Positions 57,601 to 63,049 of a stretch of DNA of 64,000 bases are shown piece after piece. Position numbers and translations under genes: made by a program. Positions within the stretch are counted from its first letter, which is position 1; every line of letters begins with the position of its first letter. The DNA is from an uncultured Christensenellaceae bacterium (GTDB taxonomy: Bacteria; Bacillota; Clostridia; Christensenellales; UBA3700): assembly GCA_944381325.1 (NCBI GenBank), contig CALWKS010000002.1, positions 186,001-250,000 on the forward strand, read 5' to 3'. The notes beneath the pieces were generated by a model. The model did not search any database, was not told where the DNA came from, and saw nothing but the letters and a program-made list of their open reading frames with translations.

Positions 57601-60600
57601 CGCGACGAGACCTTTGTATCCTGCCGCCGCGTTTATGCGCATTCCGTAAACCTCGTTGACGATATTGCTTAAGGTCGTCTGAGCCGCATCTATAAGTCCT
57701 GATACGACGGTGTTGCCGTTGCTGCCTGCGTTCGCCGCTCCGATCACGCCGCCCGCTGCGCCGATACCGTTGACCGTAAGCACAGCGCCGTAACCTTTCG
57801 CCTTTATCTCTGAAAGCGCTGAAGAATCCTGCAATCCGATCACGCCGCCCAGTACTGCCAGCGTGCCGCCGTTGTTTTCAAGCGACAATTCTCCGCCGTC
57901 GTAATTGACTGAAGCGCCGTCCGCAGTGCCGCGGTTGACACCGACTGCTCCGCCTGCATAGCTTATATCTCCGCCCGACAAATTCGCCGCGCCGCTTATG
58001 ACTACTGAGCCGCCCGAGTAAATGCCGTTGTTTACGCCGATCGCAGCTCCGTATACGCTTTTGCCAGTATTTGTCAGCGTTGCCGAGCCGCTGAGCATTA
58101 CCGAACAGTTGTCTACCGTGCCGTTATTCACGCCTATGAGATAAGAATATATCAGCGCGTCGTTGAAAGAATATGTCCTCTGACCGTCAACGGTAAGAAT
58201 AATATTTGTTATTCTCGAGTTGTTGACGGCGATGAATTCTGCGCTTACATTGCTCTGACTTTCTTCGTCCCATACGCTTTCAAACGCAGAAGAAGTGCCC
58301 GACACGTTCACTCTGAGACCGTCGCCGCCGTCAAGTCCGTTGTTTTTATTGAATACGATTGCCCTGCTGCCGTCCACCGTCCAAGGTGTACCGCTGTTGT
58401 CGGCATAAGCGCCGCTCGCGCCTGCGCAGAGAGCTTTATATCCGTTTGACGGATTCATATGTTCAAATCCGCCCGATTCACCCGAAAGGAAGAGAGTCAG
58501 CGCGTCGTCGGCGTTGGTCGTATCGCCCGCAGACACTCCGCTGTGCAGATTCATTCTGTAATCCAGCTTTACGCCGACAACTGGTGCGAGATAATCGGGG
58601 TTGGAATTCACGTCGTTGTTCTGAACGTAAAGACCCGTGTCGAACACATAAGAGTAAGAGCCGTTGTTATTGTTTGAATAAGTCCACGGCGTCGAGAAGG
58701 TTTCACCCGCATTTACAGGCGTGCCGTAACTTACAAAATTCTGATATCCCGCACCGTAAGGAGTGAGCGCCCAGTTGCCGCTGTACGCAAGACTGGTAAC
58801 GGTAAATCTGTATATGTTGCCTGCACTCTCAGGCGTCCAGCTTACGCCTGTAAGTATCTTTGAAACGAATGCGTCTGAAGCATCCTGCACAGTATAAATC
58901 TGACCCTGAACAAGATCCTGAGCAACGTATTTTCCGCTTGCGCCGATGCTTCCTGTCACATAACCGACAAGAGACATAACTCCCTTCTGCGGAGTAAACC
59001 AGCCAACCGCCTCGTCAAGATCGGGAGCGGCGGCGACAAGTCCTTTTATATAGGGATTGGTTGTCTGATCATAAGTCGCGCTTGAAGCGATAAGTCCCGC
59101 AAACAGACCCGTATACGAATTTTCATCAGACTGAATTCTCTGTTTTCCCGCATACAGCCAGTTTGCGAAAGGCTCTGACTGCTCTGCCGTAAGAGTAAGA
59201 ACGTTGCCCTCTGTGCTTACCGAGCCGCTGTTCACGCCCGCGCCGAGGAAGCCGCCCACATAGTTGCCGTAAACGGAAGAAGCAGTCGCCTGCACGGTAA
59301 CGTCGTAATTTCCGTTGACAACCGCCGTCCTCAGGACGCCCGCACCTGTATTGACGCCAACGACTCCGCCGAGATAAGTCTGCCTTGCGCTTCCCGATAT
59401 CTTGAGGTCTCCTGCGTTGGTTACCGTAATGCCGGACATAATTCCCGTGTTGTAACCTACTGCACCGCCTAGTGCATACAGAGCGTCTGCGTTGTTAGCA
59501 TTCAGTTCAACTGCGCTTGTGCTCACGACTGCAGGAGCTATAGTGCCGTAGTTTATGCCTGCAACGAAACCGAACGCCGTAGTATCTGCCGCGGTTACCG
59601 TGCCGCGCGCGTTCTGATAAACAAGGCTGAGGTTGAGAATATTTCCTCTGTTCACTGCGATAAAGTCGCTGACCGCGTTTATGCCGTCGGTATTCACGGC
59701 ATTGTTGTTAACGCCCGTAACGGTTATCTGATTGAGTCCGCCGTCTATCGTTTTCCAGCTGCGCAGTTCACGCTGAGATGCAGAAGAATTGTCAAGAGTA
59801 TGAGCCTTGTTCAAAACGAGCGAGTTCGCGTACGCGTATGCAAAATTTGCTCCCGCGTTGACTCCGGCAAATGCGTCGAATGCGGCGGAATCCGCAAAGT
59901 TCTGCATAAGCAGGCTGTAATCGTATTCCACCGCCGTGCTTGCCGCGGAAGGAATGACTGCCAGTCCGCCGTAAGTTACGTTTGCGCTCTCGTAAGTTGC
60001 GCTTCCCGTAGCGTAAGACGGCGCGCCGTTTACATAGCTCTGCGTGCCGTAAATGAAATAGTTGCCCGCGCCTATGCCGCTGACATTGTCAAAGTTGATA
60101 TTCTGTCTGAGACCGCTTACCCAGCCGCCGTCCGACTGCTGCTCAGCATCCCATATATAGCTTACCGTTGCGCCTACGGAAGTAAGGTCTGTCGAATTTT
60201 TTTCTGTCCTCTGACCTTCGAAACGAGTGCTGACAGATGCTATCTCGTTTATGTAATCGTTTGAGTTGTTTGAGCCGTAACCGAACTTCGGAATATCCGC
60301 GGACGTTATAGGCTGAGACGAATTCAGTTCGCTTGCATTCCAGGTCCTGAAATTTACGTTTTGAGCGTTTGCGAGATCTCCGCCGTAAGAAGCAACGAAG
60401 TTTACGTTTGAGTTTGTCGTTCCTTGACCGCAAACTATACCTGCATAATTGCCTGCTTCAGGGTATTGCGCGCTGTTCATAACACCGTAGCTGCCCCTGC
60501 TGAGGTCAGTCATGTCGTAAGCTTCGGCTTTTATGTAAAGATAATCCGTTTCGAGAGTTATGTTTGTTACCGTAGAAGGCGCAAACGTCCAGTTCTGCCC

Positions 60601-61851
60601 GTTAAGCTCCAGTACAATCGGAGAAGAGGTGATATTTGTTATGCCTGTGATTACCCCGGTATAGCTCTTGGAAGAGTGTCTCGGCGTATTATACAATACG
60701 GTATAATTCTCGTAGGTTTCACGATATTCGGCATAAAGATTTACGCCGCTTACTATACCGCCGTTATTGATCGCGGCAACTCCTCCTACCACACCGCTCG
60801 TAATGCTGTTGCTGGGTACTTCTATATAATCGTCCCACGCCCAGCGTCCTCTAATTGCGATTTCACTTCTGAACAATCCCAGCACGTCGTTGACAACTAC
60901 TTTACATCCGTATATGCTGCCTGTCTGAGAAGAATCAGAAGGATTTACTCCGTTGTATCCCGCAATACCTCCGACCGCAGAAAATTCCTGATAACTTATA
61001 TCTCCTCTGTCTGAAGCATTGCTTCCGTTGACATAGTATTGGCTGGGGATAAAACCGTACTTGATCTCGTTCTCCATCGTACAGTTGTAGATAACGCCGA
61101 AGTTTATTCCTGCTATACCGCCCATCATTACGTTTCCGTTCCAGGGCGATATATAAATTGCCTGAATGTTGCCGCTTCCGCCGTCCACTCTGGTTACAAC
61201 GGTATTCAGATTTTTTATCGTGCCGTAGTTGACAGAAATTACATTGCTGAGACCGTAAGCATCCACACCGCTGTATATCTGAACGTCGTAATTTCCTTCT
61301 CCACCTGCAGTATCTATTCCCCACCAGGACAGATAACTGTCTCTGCTTCCGATAGCACTGTTTATTTTCTGCAGGTTGTATGCGTTTGAGTTACCGTGTT
61401 TAGATGTTATCGTGTATCCGTTTCCGTCTAAAGTCGCATTTGCAGGCAAAACCCTGTTAGTTACGGGTTTTTCGCCGACCGTAAAGTTGGCTGTAAGATA
61501 GCCGTAATAAGTCGTACCCGGATTTGCGTTTGCGGTAGCAAGAAAACTGCTCAGCGCTGATTCACTGTTGATAGCATATCCGACAGCGCCTGAAGGTATA
61601 GCAGGGGTTTTGCCGTTATAGATAGAAGATCCGTAGCCTCTGTCGTTGAGACCGAAGATCTCGTCGCCGTCCCCGCCTTCAGCTATATTGCCCGCGCCTG
61701 AATTGTCGCCCGTGCGCGTATAAAGAAAAGCCGCCAAAGCGCATGACAGCACAAACGCGACTGCGATGATTACAGCCGTCGCGGTGAGCCATATCCTGCG
61801 TTTTGAGGCGTTGTTTGTCATAATTTCCATTATCTTATATTGCGCTTTCAC
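39670..61851 (-). CDS. Giant GLUG/MBG-type surface protein (about 7390 aa)
   Basis: One uninterrupted frame of 7393 codons. A basic N-terminus and one hydrophobic segment (about 20-44) suggest export. Residues about 90-3600 carry GLUG-like beta-solenoid repeats (variants of VGGIAGYNGV, LVAVNNGTISNL). About 4090-6150 hold MBG/YDG-type modules (VSKTYDGTTAY, VEKTYDGNTSF, VTKVYDGDYLV) joined by Gly/Glu linkers near 5250 and 5495. GLUG units recur at about 6360-6600 and 7140-7310. There is no LPXTG motif, C-terminal membrane helix or enzyme signature. Likely a stalk-like adhesin or surface-layer component. The start is uncertain: GTG at 61851, ATG at 61830 or 61821, none with a good binding site; coupling to the preceding gene is likely. 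Confidence 0.85.
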   Translation of the reverse strand: MKAQYKIMEIMTNNASKRRIWLTATAVIIAVAFVLSCALAAFLYTRTGDNSGAGNIAEGGDGDEIFGLNDRGYGSSIYNGKTPAIPSGAVGYAINSESALSSFLATANANPGTTYYGYLTANFTVGEKPVTNRVLPANATLDGNGYTITSKHGNSNAYNLQKINSAIGSRDSYLSWWGIDTAGGEGNYDVQIYSGVDAYGLSNVISVNYGTIKNLNTVVTRVDGGSGNIQAIYISPWNGNVMMGGIAGINFGVIYNCTMENEIKYGFIPSQYYVNGSNASDRGDISYQEFSAVGGIAGYNGVNPSDSSQTGSIYGCKVVVNDVLGLFRSEIAIRGRWAWDDYIEVPSNSITSGVVGGVAAINNGGIVSGVNLYAEYRETYENYTVLYNTPRHSSKSYTGVITGITNITSSPIVLELNGQNWTFAPSTVTNITLETDYLYIKAEAYDMTDLSRGSYGVMNSAQYPEAGNYAGIVCGQGTTNSNVNFVASYGGDLANAQNVNFRTWNASELNSSQPITSADIPKFGYGSNNSNDYINEIASVSTRFEGQRTEKNSTDLTSVGATVSYIWDAEQQSDGGWVSGLRQNINFDNVSGIGAGNYFIYGTQSYVNGAPSYATGSATYESANVTYGGLAVIPSAASTAVEYDYSLLMQNFADSAAFDAFAGVNAGANFAYAYANSLVLNKAHTLDNSSASQRELRSWKTIDGGLNQITVTGVNNNAVNTDGINAVSDFIAVNRGNILNLSLVYQNARGTVTAADTTAFGFVAGINYGTIAPAVVSTSAVELNANNADALYALGGAVGYNTGIMSGITVTNAGDLKISGSARQTYLGGVVGVNTGAGVLRTAVVNGNYDVTVQATASSVYGNYVGGFLGAGVNSGSVSTEGNVLTLTAEQSEPFANWLYAGKQRIQSDENSYTGLFAGLIASSATYDQTTNPYIKGLVAAAPDLDEAVGWFTPQKGVMSLVGYVTGSIGASGKYVAQDLVQGQIYTVQDASDAFVSKILTGVSWTPESAGNIYRFTVTSLAYSGNWALTPYGAGYQNFVSYGTPVNAGETFSTPWTYSNNNNGSYSYVFDTGLYVQNNDVNSNPDYLAPVVGVKLDYRMNLHSGVSAGDTTNADDALTLFLSGESGGFEHMNPSNGYKALCAGASGAYADNSGTPWTVDGSRAIVFNKNNGLDGGDGLRVNVSGTSSAFESVWDEESQSNVSAEFIAVNNSRITNIILTVDGQRTYSFNDALIYSYLIGVNNGTVDNCSVMLSGSATLTNTGKSVYGAAIGVNNGIYSGGSVVISGAANLSGGDISYAGGAVGVNRGTADGASVNYDGGELSLENNGGTLAVLGGVIGLQDSSALSEIKAKGYGAVLTVNGIGAAGGVIGAANAGSNGNTVVSGLIDAAQTTLSNIVNEVYGMRINAAAGYKGLVAATLGEGDLREGALSGIAAHYPDEVESYALPWTTTATDTLAMYGYGTAVQTEGLLFKVSDFSNDGSADFLTERTINVNGADKSFTFLRSQITALDQITLTAKYYYYNSEGALTTDNTYSGAPSLASGIYTTAVNGTYASSDKYVPVLDVLIDYSVIIYDKQNQELVDFMRGDGAGVYAGAHKASLANNASFSVDGTTSSLRAESSEKKILIGSINNTLAVTGTLPTALYNGETVAGGFFAVNRAEIMNLSLTAGEELRASASALGLLAGVNEGKLTNVNATVIGASATVSYFGAVAGINTADVTGAMANLSGTYTVTSADVFAGAAFGSNSGAISGVSVNFDSAALIANPTGIAAAGGVVGMQNGGSVSNTGTAGKTASMKVTAGTGYMGGIVGIINTGAQNTQIAGLDLAPSVMSGVYAGAYTFKAYGGYRGLIAGAVGSIASGSVKGAAAHYYENGYTAGDYKIPWFTDNADTVSMYGYNTEDASAEYATGVLFKLSDYSDDGDADFVSERTLVSNANSANWSAPLSYFNGAYDINIRLSYIRYNGDVISTETLSSDSYTASGTLSYTASGDYLNGTGTYVPTLEFFATYSVDIRQGTEYNNYVNEADGIANSMLYCFVDGKGYNQLYAGAKTGYVKENIQIYKPANGYVEMNEGKVLDGGNNMLLMAYPGGYVLQTNDRENDNTSSGSGGYIQTEVGGSEKGAVGGLMAVNRGTVRNFNIEIRTTSYILSTYTSNLVDSAAVGMLAGVNYGDISGITFNNSTQTAAITVSGAASTEVVYGGIVGINAESGRVSDLTVNKYSAVNIDGAAKAVYGGLVGENYGEARTLTLNNFSNNTIGQVEEGIYGGAVGSNYALVSGVNVTVGTETKQSDYLSRLGQSPQSRTIYLTAQELAVWGGAVGYNSGTLSAASLLAHINYGMSAGGGDVSAGGLVGINDGGTLKGLKATGWGGFYVYSSAINSTSTTSVFVGGLVGSMNADGAARIGFIDFKNTSSKATISDSVFALSGGMVTMNSRALGLPRYGYVTGALAESYAAVPEGAVSNTFWSIPDKLTGVEGEEAEVLPAFHGGNSQYPTYISVFGKAPSDWIDSQQQATNEAAFALNSYGFALVDSDDNPINYLTMDADISGGVLTLNVHKPSGIMFIETPDFSASVGGSGGSGSGTVGAGGAADQTLTVTNAGNTGIGYVTFSFESNVYALTDSAYGAYTQYMVLSFLSTKPCGTVDGSYAGYYQYTMVSSDEGRSLGDAIYRLYQVWSGATEMRIQGTGKTVEITTVPSQPLVLGEGKLFDGGQDSGNKIVVTSAFENNIAAYTFGNDTEGKEQKYLVVSEFLALNYGTFTNVEIELSGTDGGRDIFRNANDVIANAANMGIDFDSNSLTGFIYGMLVGVNEGVVSQLRNYSFDRIIELDSNAGAKYNSIFGGMVGAQSGADAVIADIDNLTFGTAERAGGITMKGGANLVAAGGVVGIAIDGRIENLAVTLTANSFISVEGAHNAATVGGVVGDLRGVLRKVEFDSEYQSVMKISGTNANGTAALANIAGVINTFEFSENTASIEQVKVIGVGYLYNGIDESGTVTTSSTKLYTAGVVALGSNYSVLTADSADPDVQEIVAAYGEIRPSKLDSVYIGFEGYVRAKANTRVGMIAARFLDGITSETGTDGTETVTKNINYDNIKNLVWQTTYEGDTAWTTSVNYADYTETFSSNKAVAVMGYAPVTVDSSDPDLRGAGMRMWLTNNLYSIDITTADMVATWTEAGKLSVSITGGLGWQSINLYLAYFDESGADIASRIKQIKDLGALGAASSAFITVDVATALADIKASAAAFPNGIYVLKTTYNEVYIYDAQQLMTFMSSGTDTTKGLASSDSNYTQYANANIGIIANDLNVDYATQGTGNKSGHYYATAVTMRSDKILEGNGNTVTITTSGNIHSAVLDDKGNTPAGALLEDEYFWDYIGGLNTFTQNDLNQINTDYSIGIRAGGLFLGRNLGTIQNIEFNVPNSITIDNHDYARWFDVITQDSWRNYGTSLFAGIVTAVNAGTIDNCTLTLGENVVVNSLRATCDGPQLQSGYTNNLNYKINTIAVNGGFAGFMYGTDSAQSYISNCTVNLSEGSGIRVESQVSSFSWSGRSDSVYAYAGGIVGWLTDNSTVYNVTINGSGTMTAWGELNMGGKSQGFSSGNKVTSAGSIVGLNSDHYTYTVSSKDNEFGNIDGVICNWNGAAYFLTTGNNNIFYSGTNRVNYYIGAQLAGVAEENTLNNIYFMYGIENYKTFHMDNWYYGSNTATRMANSDFKDKYEYIRTQAYNLLSDPTFPYDTIKVGYSDTADSGGSAVVLASRSNGEVVYNDAFTFEKYSNYNTASDSSWVSGAPNFSVFGSVGSQGAMSVINDYFPRITRTLDSGGNKDLDYTGARAAAMMTSDGTADWNRLFKPNNVYIYEVAFGNSIDEGTELDMNDPDTSASLTFQTKNITSDVAINITLSSSSMGAQFVWEIYETWRYADNSVTISSTPYYNNVRSLEQAKQNNNFSRVFDRNNDGADFTFTYVMGMAVKIAMDDSRYYYDETEGVFYDSVAKTYDGAVINDPVLYYADENNNPINRPDMGLGEVSAGLMSPSYYRDSADGKSTVKVSKTATDKAGAYRIRITFSSEGGENSKINTTNRTIMFSDSDYIDIYTVVLPKGVTQNNVSVSKTYDGTTAYNESETSFGNNQIRGDVIELSTGVYSQKDAGSGTIFMATYSDFMFRYAVGGEIKEAVIKLFEGTGDTANYAPATASYSGNITLTDGATNFYALPSGNYTYSGTIRQKEISSHDLSLYMWGEEFGIGNMNNRVYDALVDYDTEAFEEKSKILSQTVAYRQSGNRFYLEINGYASGEKVHFYITFTNEEGVTSESVKDKARYKVYINIADSPNFIFTDGNELLESLNIGELLISEYAIQEAQVTYVITAGFLSKIFDNDGKIPFNFDINNLRIVAQGGYEVQPDEYTLNYGALFTAAKGDAGKNPLTAKDAGEYDIYVKISNFTSQNYTLADMTVKFVDKSGNQISYFVLPREIKFDSVTKEFDNTLNAEASYTEYTYEKGYEPVSGTNDVFAMKYASLDAGADISVEFTGTGKLTLNGKTYNTLSVVSGANRDKSNYCVSALSARVGNITPVLVTVESVSMIYNNGINVDYRKEGTSVVIKKEKDGSIVNIYPSATFDTKNAGVKKNVRFDTTNTIIDGTTYALLENTRYYTGNLAESGEGFAGNYYVSKTTWNVGEIIKNTLSKADILDNITIVQTNGNVNYSGTAYLFENVGGKKYQYHYGYYVGFEIDDSATVIEGDLLKDHIDVRITNDTNKTNGYVGSYTLELYIKSGDYDWDEDVSDADKKKAFSVTKQELRVGNLEATLSRTEYNYTASGATSINPVLVLTDLDGRRMSSAEGGLNISKSAYTNNNEFFGGNYNSGQHLNVGDYTFTVTPVFVGDDAINYNYSGVKLLEFSVLPANISLVTATKEFDNTTSFTTTGNKAVFTTSGALDPFTPAGTFANKNAGTGKLNLTFETTVINGTEYKLLVDAEDGKPTNNTFTNTRGTITKYTISQAELNTYIMGWVKDMTERQQVMLKGGATLEYRSDADAAYMAEHFQFSVSGMQYGFTGGAASNALTISQGGSTYTMYFTITLSDGTNQYVFAPGDNVSAYMLAAGNYTVSLELSHMNFELDLGAGNGTFVIEKQQISGGDGSGSANVFISLDGDFSYIYGESGFNLPSVADGKFLYTMRIIDKYTGKVSATYTQADGVIGSIEFTTAADSEEFLTSLDGPLFVGGYFVWASGFAEEILVNYAIPEGARIAVYTAGTPVPEAPDPEEGEQGGEEGGEGEGGVVTIPSLPAEAAYFILPRNLNITSVEKTYDGNTSFAGATLNSDAIASDNVTADLLDGVYESANANYDSTGTTYIKGNKGSDYLLINVKEITVDGIVYYVLSDGGIIGNYCLQGEVQTGVMRVLGAKIKRVNVDASALSLTSGTFEKVYGSEQDAELPEVIANLGSGSEIVVYNADNVIYKQGGEVVENPSQVGGYEMYLTGIAFDNYEVAGLGEILVNADKAAAGGDEGSEGEDQGGESGGETGGEEPVETPEVYTYYIVPQEIVISSVVKFYDRTETLVYYGEEEEKISADVAFTDKEGNQITDADGNPVILRVQGRFVDAAVGKGKDVLTDFTPFGYYADFDTAAPVMYYRLLVVGEDGTADVASNYCIAASETVLLPAQFDEDYVPDPELGYDDTPVVNNGLIYNMTFIGAGTVIPAPLTVSDVTKVYDGDYLVDNAVVNGWLEGDEGLVIAKWRYDDKNAATGKTVAIHSDGVAYTYKDTTYYAVYVMSDGEMILSNYGVQADYSGESEETVIDEEGVETVQKVMYAIIEGLGTITPLELTSGSFSNVNVAGITSNRTEYNSARTYTASEIRVTVSALGFTAAAVNANGTLTVTFENGDVITFTATLGGGTTAHNAGTYPITLTLKDQGNYTMSAPHTVDFIITRQSINRVYVVMNALEKEYDGTGVLPAYSTDGWSVYAIDKQGNAIDMSSFGAIDLSALGIVFKRYNEEEQKEEYFVPVNVTDDPGYQIYVNGIALDGENYVFTAQEDAFGVVSFDETELTYETAYYKITPRPINISSDAFESKKFDGAYSLRINGGIDGETVIIGDGSGLNASLAGTYGTLDIKPFVSGVAVSADALNQDSVAANYVLYYEGAPVTEATVITVTDYTVTQADVLVAERENGSYAVGISALQGLDFLFAKTADITTEAQHRIIQKLMSGEIWSESSFDSSSDFAKLNQAVLTVFAMYVNNADSAAEISLDGRYLFTDFAYTAQGGTYVLTFKFTGLDGHDNATATDRYTFVVQGNTESVKSTNHSTTSSELESGQLNAVQTGAGIAVSTEEELKEAIKNNSNFYLVNSIYGADLSDVSDTVFTGTFDGRGYTLSLAGGAAETATNGAAGMLVAVNNGTISNLTVKLMPENALSAASAGGLVGINNGVVSNVSVEFISDIEISGASNSGGIAGVNGADGRIEDSSFVYSANVKASGATWGAIAGSNAGALTKVAVRVNESAGCGNYSVSAAGAGYVAGASEGSADGVIVAIAAGRVTGVSALFASGATLAQNVYSYVEADCAAGGQLSLLEPYTNGYIGYYFATADDYTTGGIQHNVFTEAGEYNKSYYVDYSDGAGYIAVEAIAPYNRFIWDGYGINYRTAAGTDNIGSALNRIVAMFAAGDIAAQFEGTAVITSGVNAFTVAIGVRGGTVDVEGDVETSIKEVVYTGVAQTYTVKITVTTGGVSETRELSVGGTEAGYYSKASIEGIIGGGSGETIGDVTYDSGSRTEYTFSGDGAKVANGIALVIYPKQVDANGVTATKYYDTQSAGMLRVESDGKEAGYVDGNYYDGAGATTSQVAAAEKFGFASFGALTRSVLSKDGVLYGIVSKTGEDGKEVYETQPIKVGNDENVVEFTSGATVGQFDVRDLMIAMSRLVDEDYAREVLTAEQLEEFTFIKVYNLSANVTADQENTATVSGAIVYRPVLGGENGDNYTLYSAGWSAPSDMTIGADEATFALKENAIAVSGAIRPVDLGVYADYVVGKDQSYNSAMLDPVAEAGRTVSVTQAEAEAMGISAENYDRLVAEVAAGLTVSFDENFYDKLVADGVLEKRADGKYYTTAEYSRYCTAELPTLLDGGNFVLTAQDNTVTFRYFGTALKDGAAFYTLTSADDYYKWIDNEGGIGDYNAIDMLLTQDIDFGGNVTDMLAWRDAEGNVQGYKGTFDGDGKALVNMLIERSGSAALFERIDEGATVRNLTVADAVIIASGENSVAGGIAVDNYGSIENCAFEGILSAAAKTGGIAAVNYGAITGGASVNRAYVDEGGIAEGISENAESEGVSSTSDGVSITESAVIGADGAEENTVIENTDGTAAEWNEESLVPVIKAYVFDERYVKVDGKGLFITDNFFKLNAVDKLFGWVGADAVTAATQNGFYGSLTLK
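43600..49600 (-). repeat. MBG/YDG-type repeat block in the giant gene (coding)
   Basis: About a dozen units that each begin with a strand ending in K-YDG-T or EFDNT and run roughly 130-200 residues. Divergence between units is high. Two acidic Gly/Glu linkers lie at about 46080-46150 and 45330-45420. Confidence 0.7.
50950..61600 (-). repeat. GLUG-type repeat block in the giant gene (coding)
   Basis: Dozens of degenerate units with G-(V/L)-VG-N-G-(V/T)-(I/V) cores. Larger blocks recur: the sequence LLFKVSDFSNDGSADFLTER near 57400 reappears as VLFKLSDYSDDGDADFVSER near 56080, each followed by a strand-rich module ending YVPVLD or YVPTLE. Confidence 0.75.
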
Positions 61852-61861
61852 TGCGCTGTTT

Positions 61862-62083
61862 TCAGTTTTTGTTTTTTCTTTCAGTCTCTGCGTCGGGACG
61901 TTCGAGCACGTCCGACATAAATTCTTCCTTCGTTATCTCTCCTCTCAGATACGCCCTTTTTCTGTCCAGCTCTTCCTGAGTGAATTCCATTCCCTCAATT
62001 CCCCATATAGCCACAAGGTCGCTTATCTTTTTCTCTATTTCCTCTTCTGTCAAAACTCTTTTTTCTTCGTTCATATCTTTCAT
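61862..62083 (-). CDS. VbhA-like antitoxin-domain protein
   Basis: 73 residues, helical and highly charged. IWGIEGMEFTQEELDRKRAYLRGEITKEEFMSDVL follows the VbhA antitoxin pattern: a first helix ending EG, then the helix with R-Y-L-GEIT-EEF. VbhA-type proteins inhibit Fic AMP-transferases with a Ser-x-x-x-Glu-Gly motif. Here Glu and Gly remain but the serine position is isoleucine. No Fic gene is in the window. It is the middle gene of an operon (10 bases after the secreted protein, 10 bases before the giant gene), with AAAGGTG before the ATG. It may be a regulator or chaperone reusing the fold. Confidence 0.6.
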   Translation of the reverse strand: MKDMNEEKRVLTEEEIEKKISDLVAIWGIEGMEFTQEELDRKRAYLRGEITKEEFMSDVLERPDAETERKNKN

Positions 62084-62093
62084 TCAGCACCTT

Positions 62094-62681
62094 TTATTCT
62101 CTTACGAATTCCGACGTAACGCTTACGGTAACGTTTGCGTTCATGATCTCAGGCGGAAGCAGTTCATCCGTAACGTTAAATCTTATTGCCAGAGTCAGGT
62201 TGCCTGAAGTCCCCGCCGCGAGAGTATCAAAAGAATAAGTTGCGGAAGCGTTGCTCCAGTTGTAGACGGGAGTCTCTCCTGAGTACAGGCAGAAATCCAA
62301 CTTGCCCTGCATATACGTCTGAAGCTGCTGAGAAAGTTCTTTCCCGTCCTTGTCTCTCCAGACCGCCGAAGAAGCGTAAACAATGATTTTCATAGAAGTA
62401 ACGCCTTCTTCCGCGTCTCCGATAACGTAAGGCACATCTATTCTTACGCCGTCAGAATCGGAAATAATCCCTTCCGCGGTATTGTCGTTTGTCGCCTTAA
62501 CGGGAATAAGCGTGCCCTGCGTTTCGCCCACGCCTATGCTTATGCTGAATTTGTCGTTGGAATCTACAGTGAGATAAGAGGAATCGCTCTCGTTCGGAAA
62601 AAAAGCGAACGCCGCGCTGATACCTGTCAGCGCGATAAGAATTAAAAGAATTATAGCTATGACGACAGTCTTTTTTTTCAT
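62094..62681 (-). CDS. Secreted TasA/camelysin-like protein
   Basis: 195 residues with a signal anchor (KKKTVVIAIILLILIALTGISAAFAFF) and a beta-rich extracellular part containing several Asn/Ser-rich strands (YNWSNASATYSFDTLAAG, NVTVSVTSEF). The length, signal and all-beta exterior resemble SipW-dependent TasA/camelysin-like proteins, but diagnostic residues are too few for certainty. It opens the operon that continues with the VbhA-like protein and the giant protein. It may assemble with the giant protein at the surface. AAGGGG lies very close before the ATG. Confidence 0.5.
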   Translation of the reverse strand: MKKKTVVIAIILLILIALTGISAAFAFFPNESDSSYLTVDSNDKFSISIGVGETQGTLIPVKATNDNTAEGIISDSDGVRIDVPYVIGDAEEGVTSMKIIVYASSAVWRDKDGKELSQQLQTYMQGKLDFCLYSGETPVYNWSNASATYSFDTLAAGTSGNLTLAIRFNVTDELLPPEIMNANVTVSVTSEFVRE

Positions 62682-62722
62682 TCCCCTTACCCGACCTTGT
62701 CCTAACTTTATTTATATTAATA

Positions 62723-62751
62723 TAATATAACTAAAAGCGCGCGCTGTCAAT
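62723..62751 (-). promoter_or_regulatory. Sigma-A promoter of the giant-protein operon
   Basis: Minus-strand TTGACA (62746-62751), 17-base spacer that begins GCGCGCGC, TATTAT (62723-62728). Confidence 0.85.
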
Positions 62752-62985
62752 ACCCATAACCAATATTTTACATTTAAAATCGAAAATTTTAAAAAATACA
62801 AATAATTTCTAACAAATCTTTGCGGTAATTCTATAAAAATCCATTCCCTTAAGATCAAAACCGTCTTATTTTTATATGCAAGGCGTTTCGCGGCAAAAAA
62901 ATCAGAATACTCTATTTAAGTTTTGCATGTGTTTTAAACACAGCAACAACTCAAATTTCAAACAGCGTTTTCGCAAGAAGTCCGT
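62752..62985. other. A+T-rich intergenic region with a palindrome
   Basis: No gene seen. TGTGTTTTAAACACA (62928-62942) is a perfect inverted repeat whose arms extend with one gap to TTGC/GCAA; possible operator. Confidence 0.45.
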
Positions 62986-63018
62986 AAAAATAAAAAGGCT
63001 TTGCACTCAGGCAAAGCC
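62986..63018 (-). terminator. Terminator of the LRR surface protein gene
   Basis: GGCTTTGC-CTGAGT-GCAAAGCC followed by TTTTTATTTTT in the minus direction. Confidence 0.9.
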
Positions 63019-63049
63019 GTAATTCAGGATACGTATCACGTTTTTTGCA

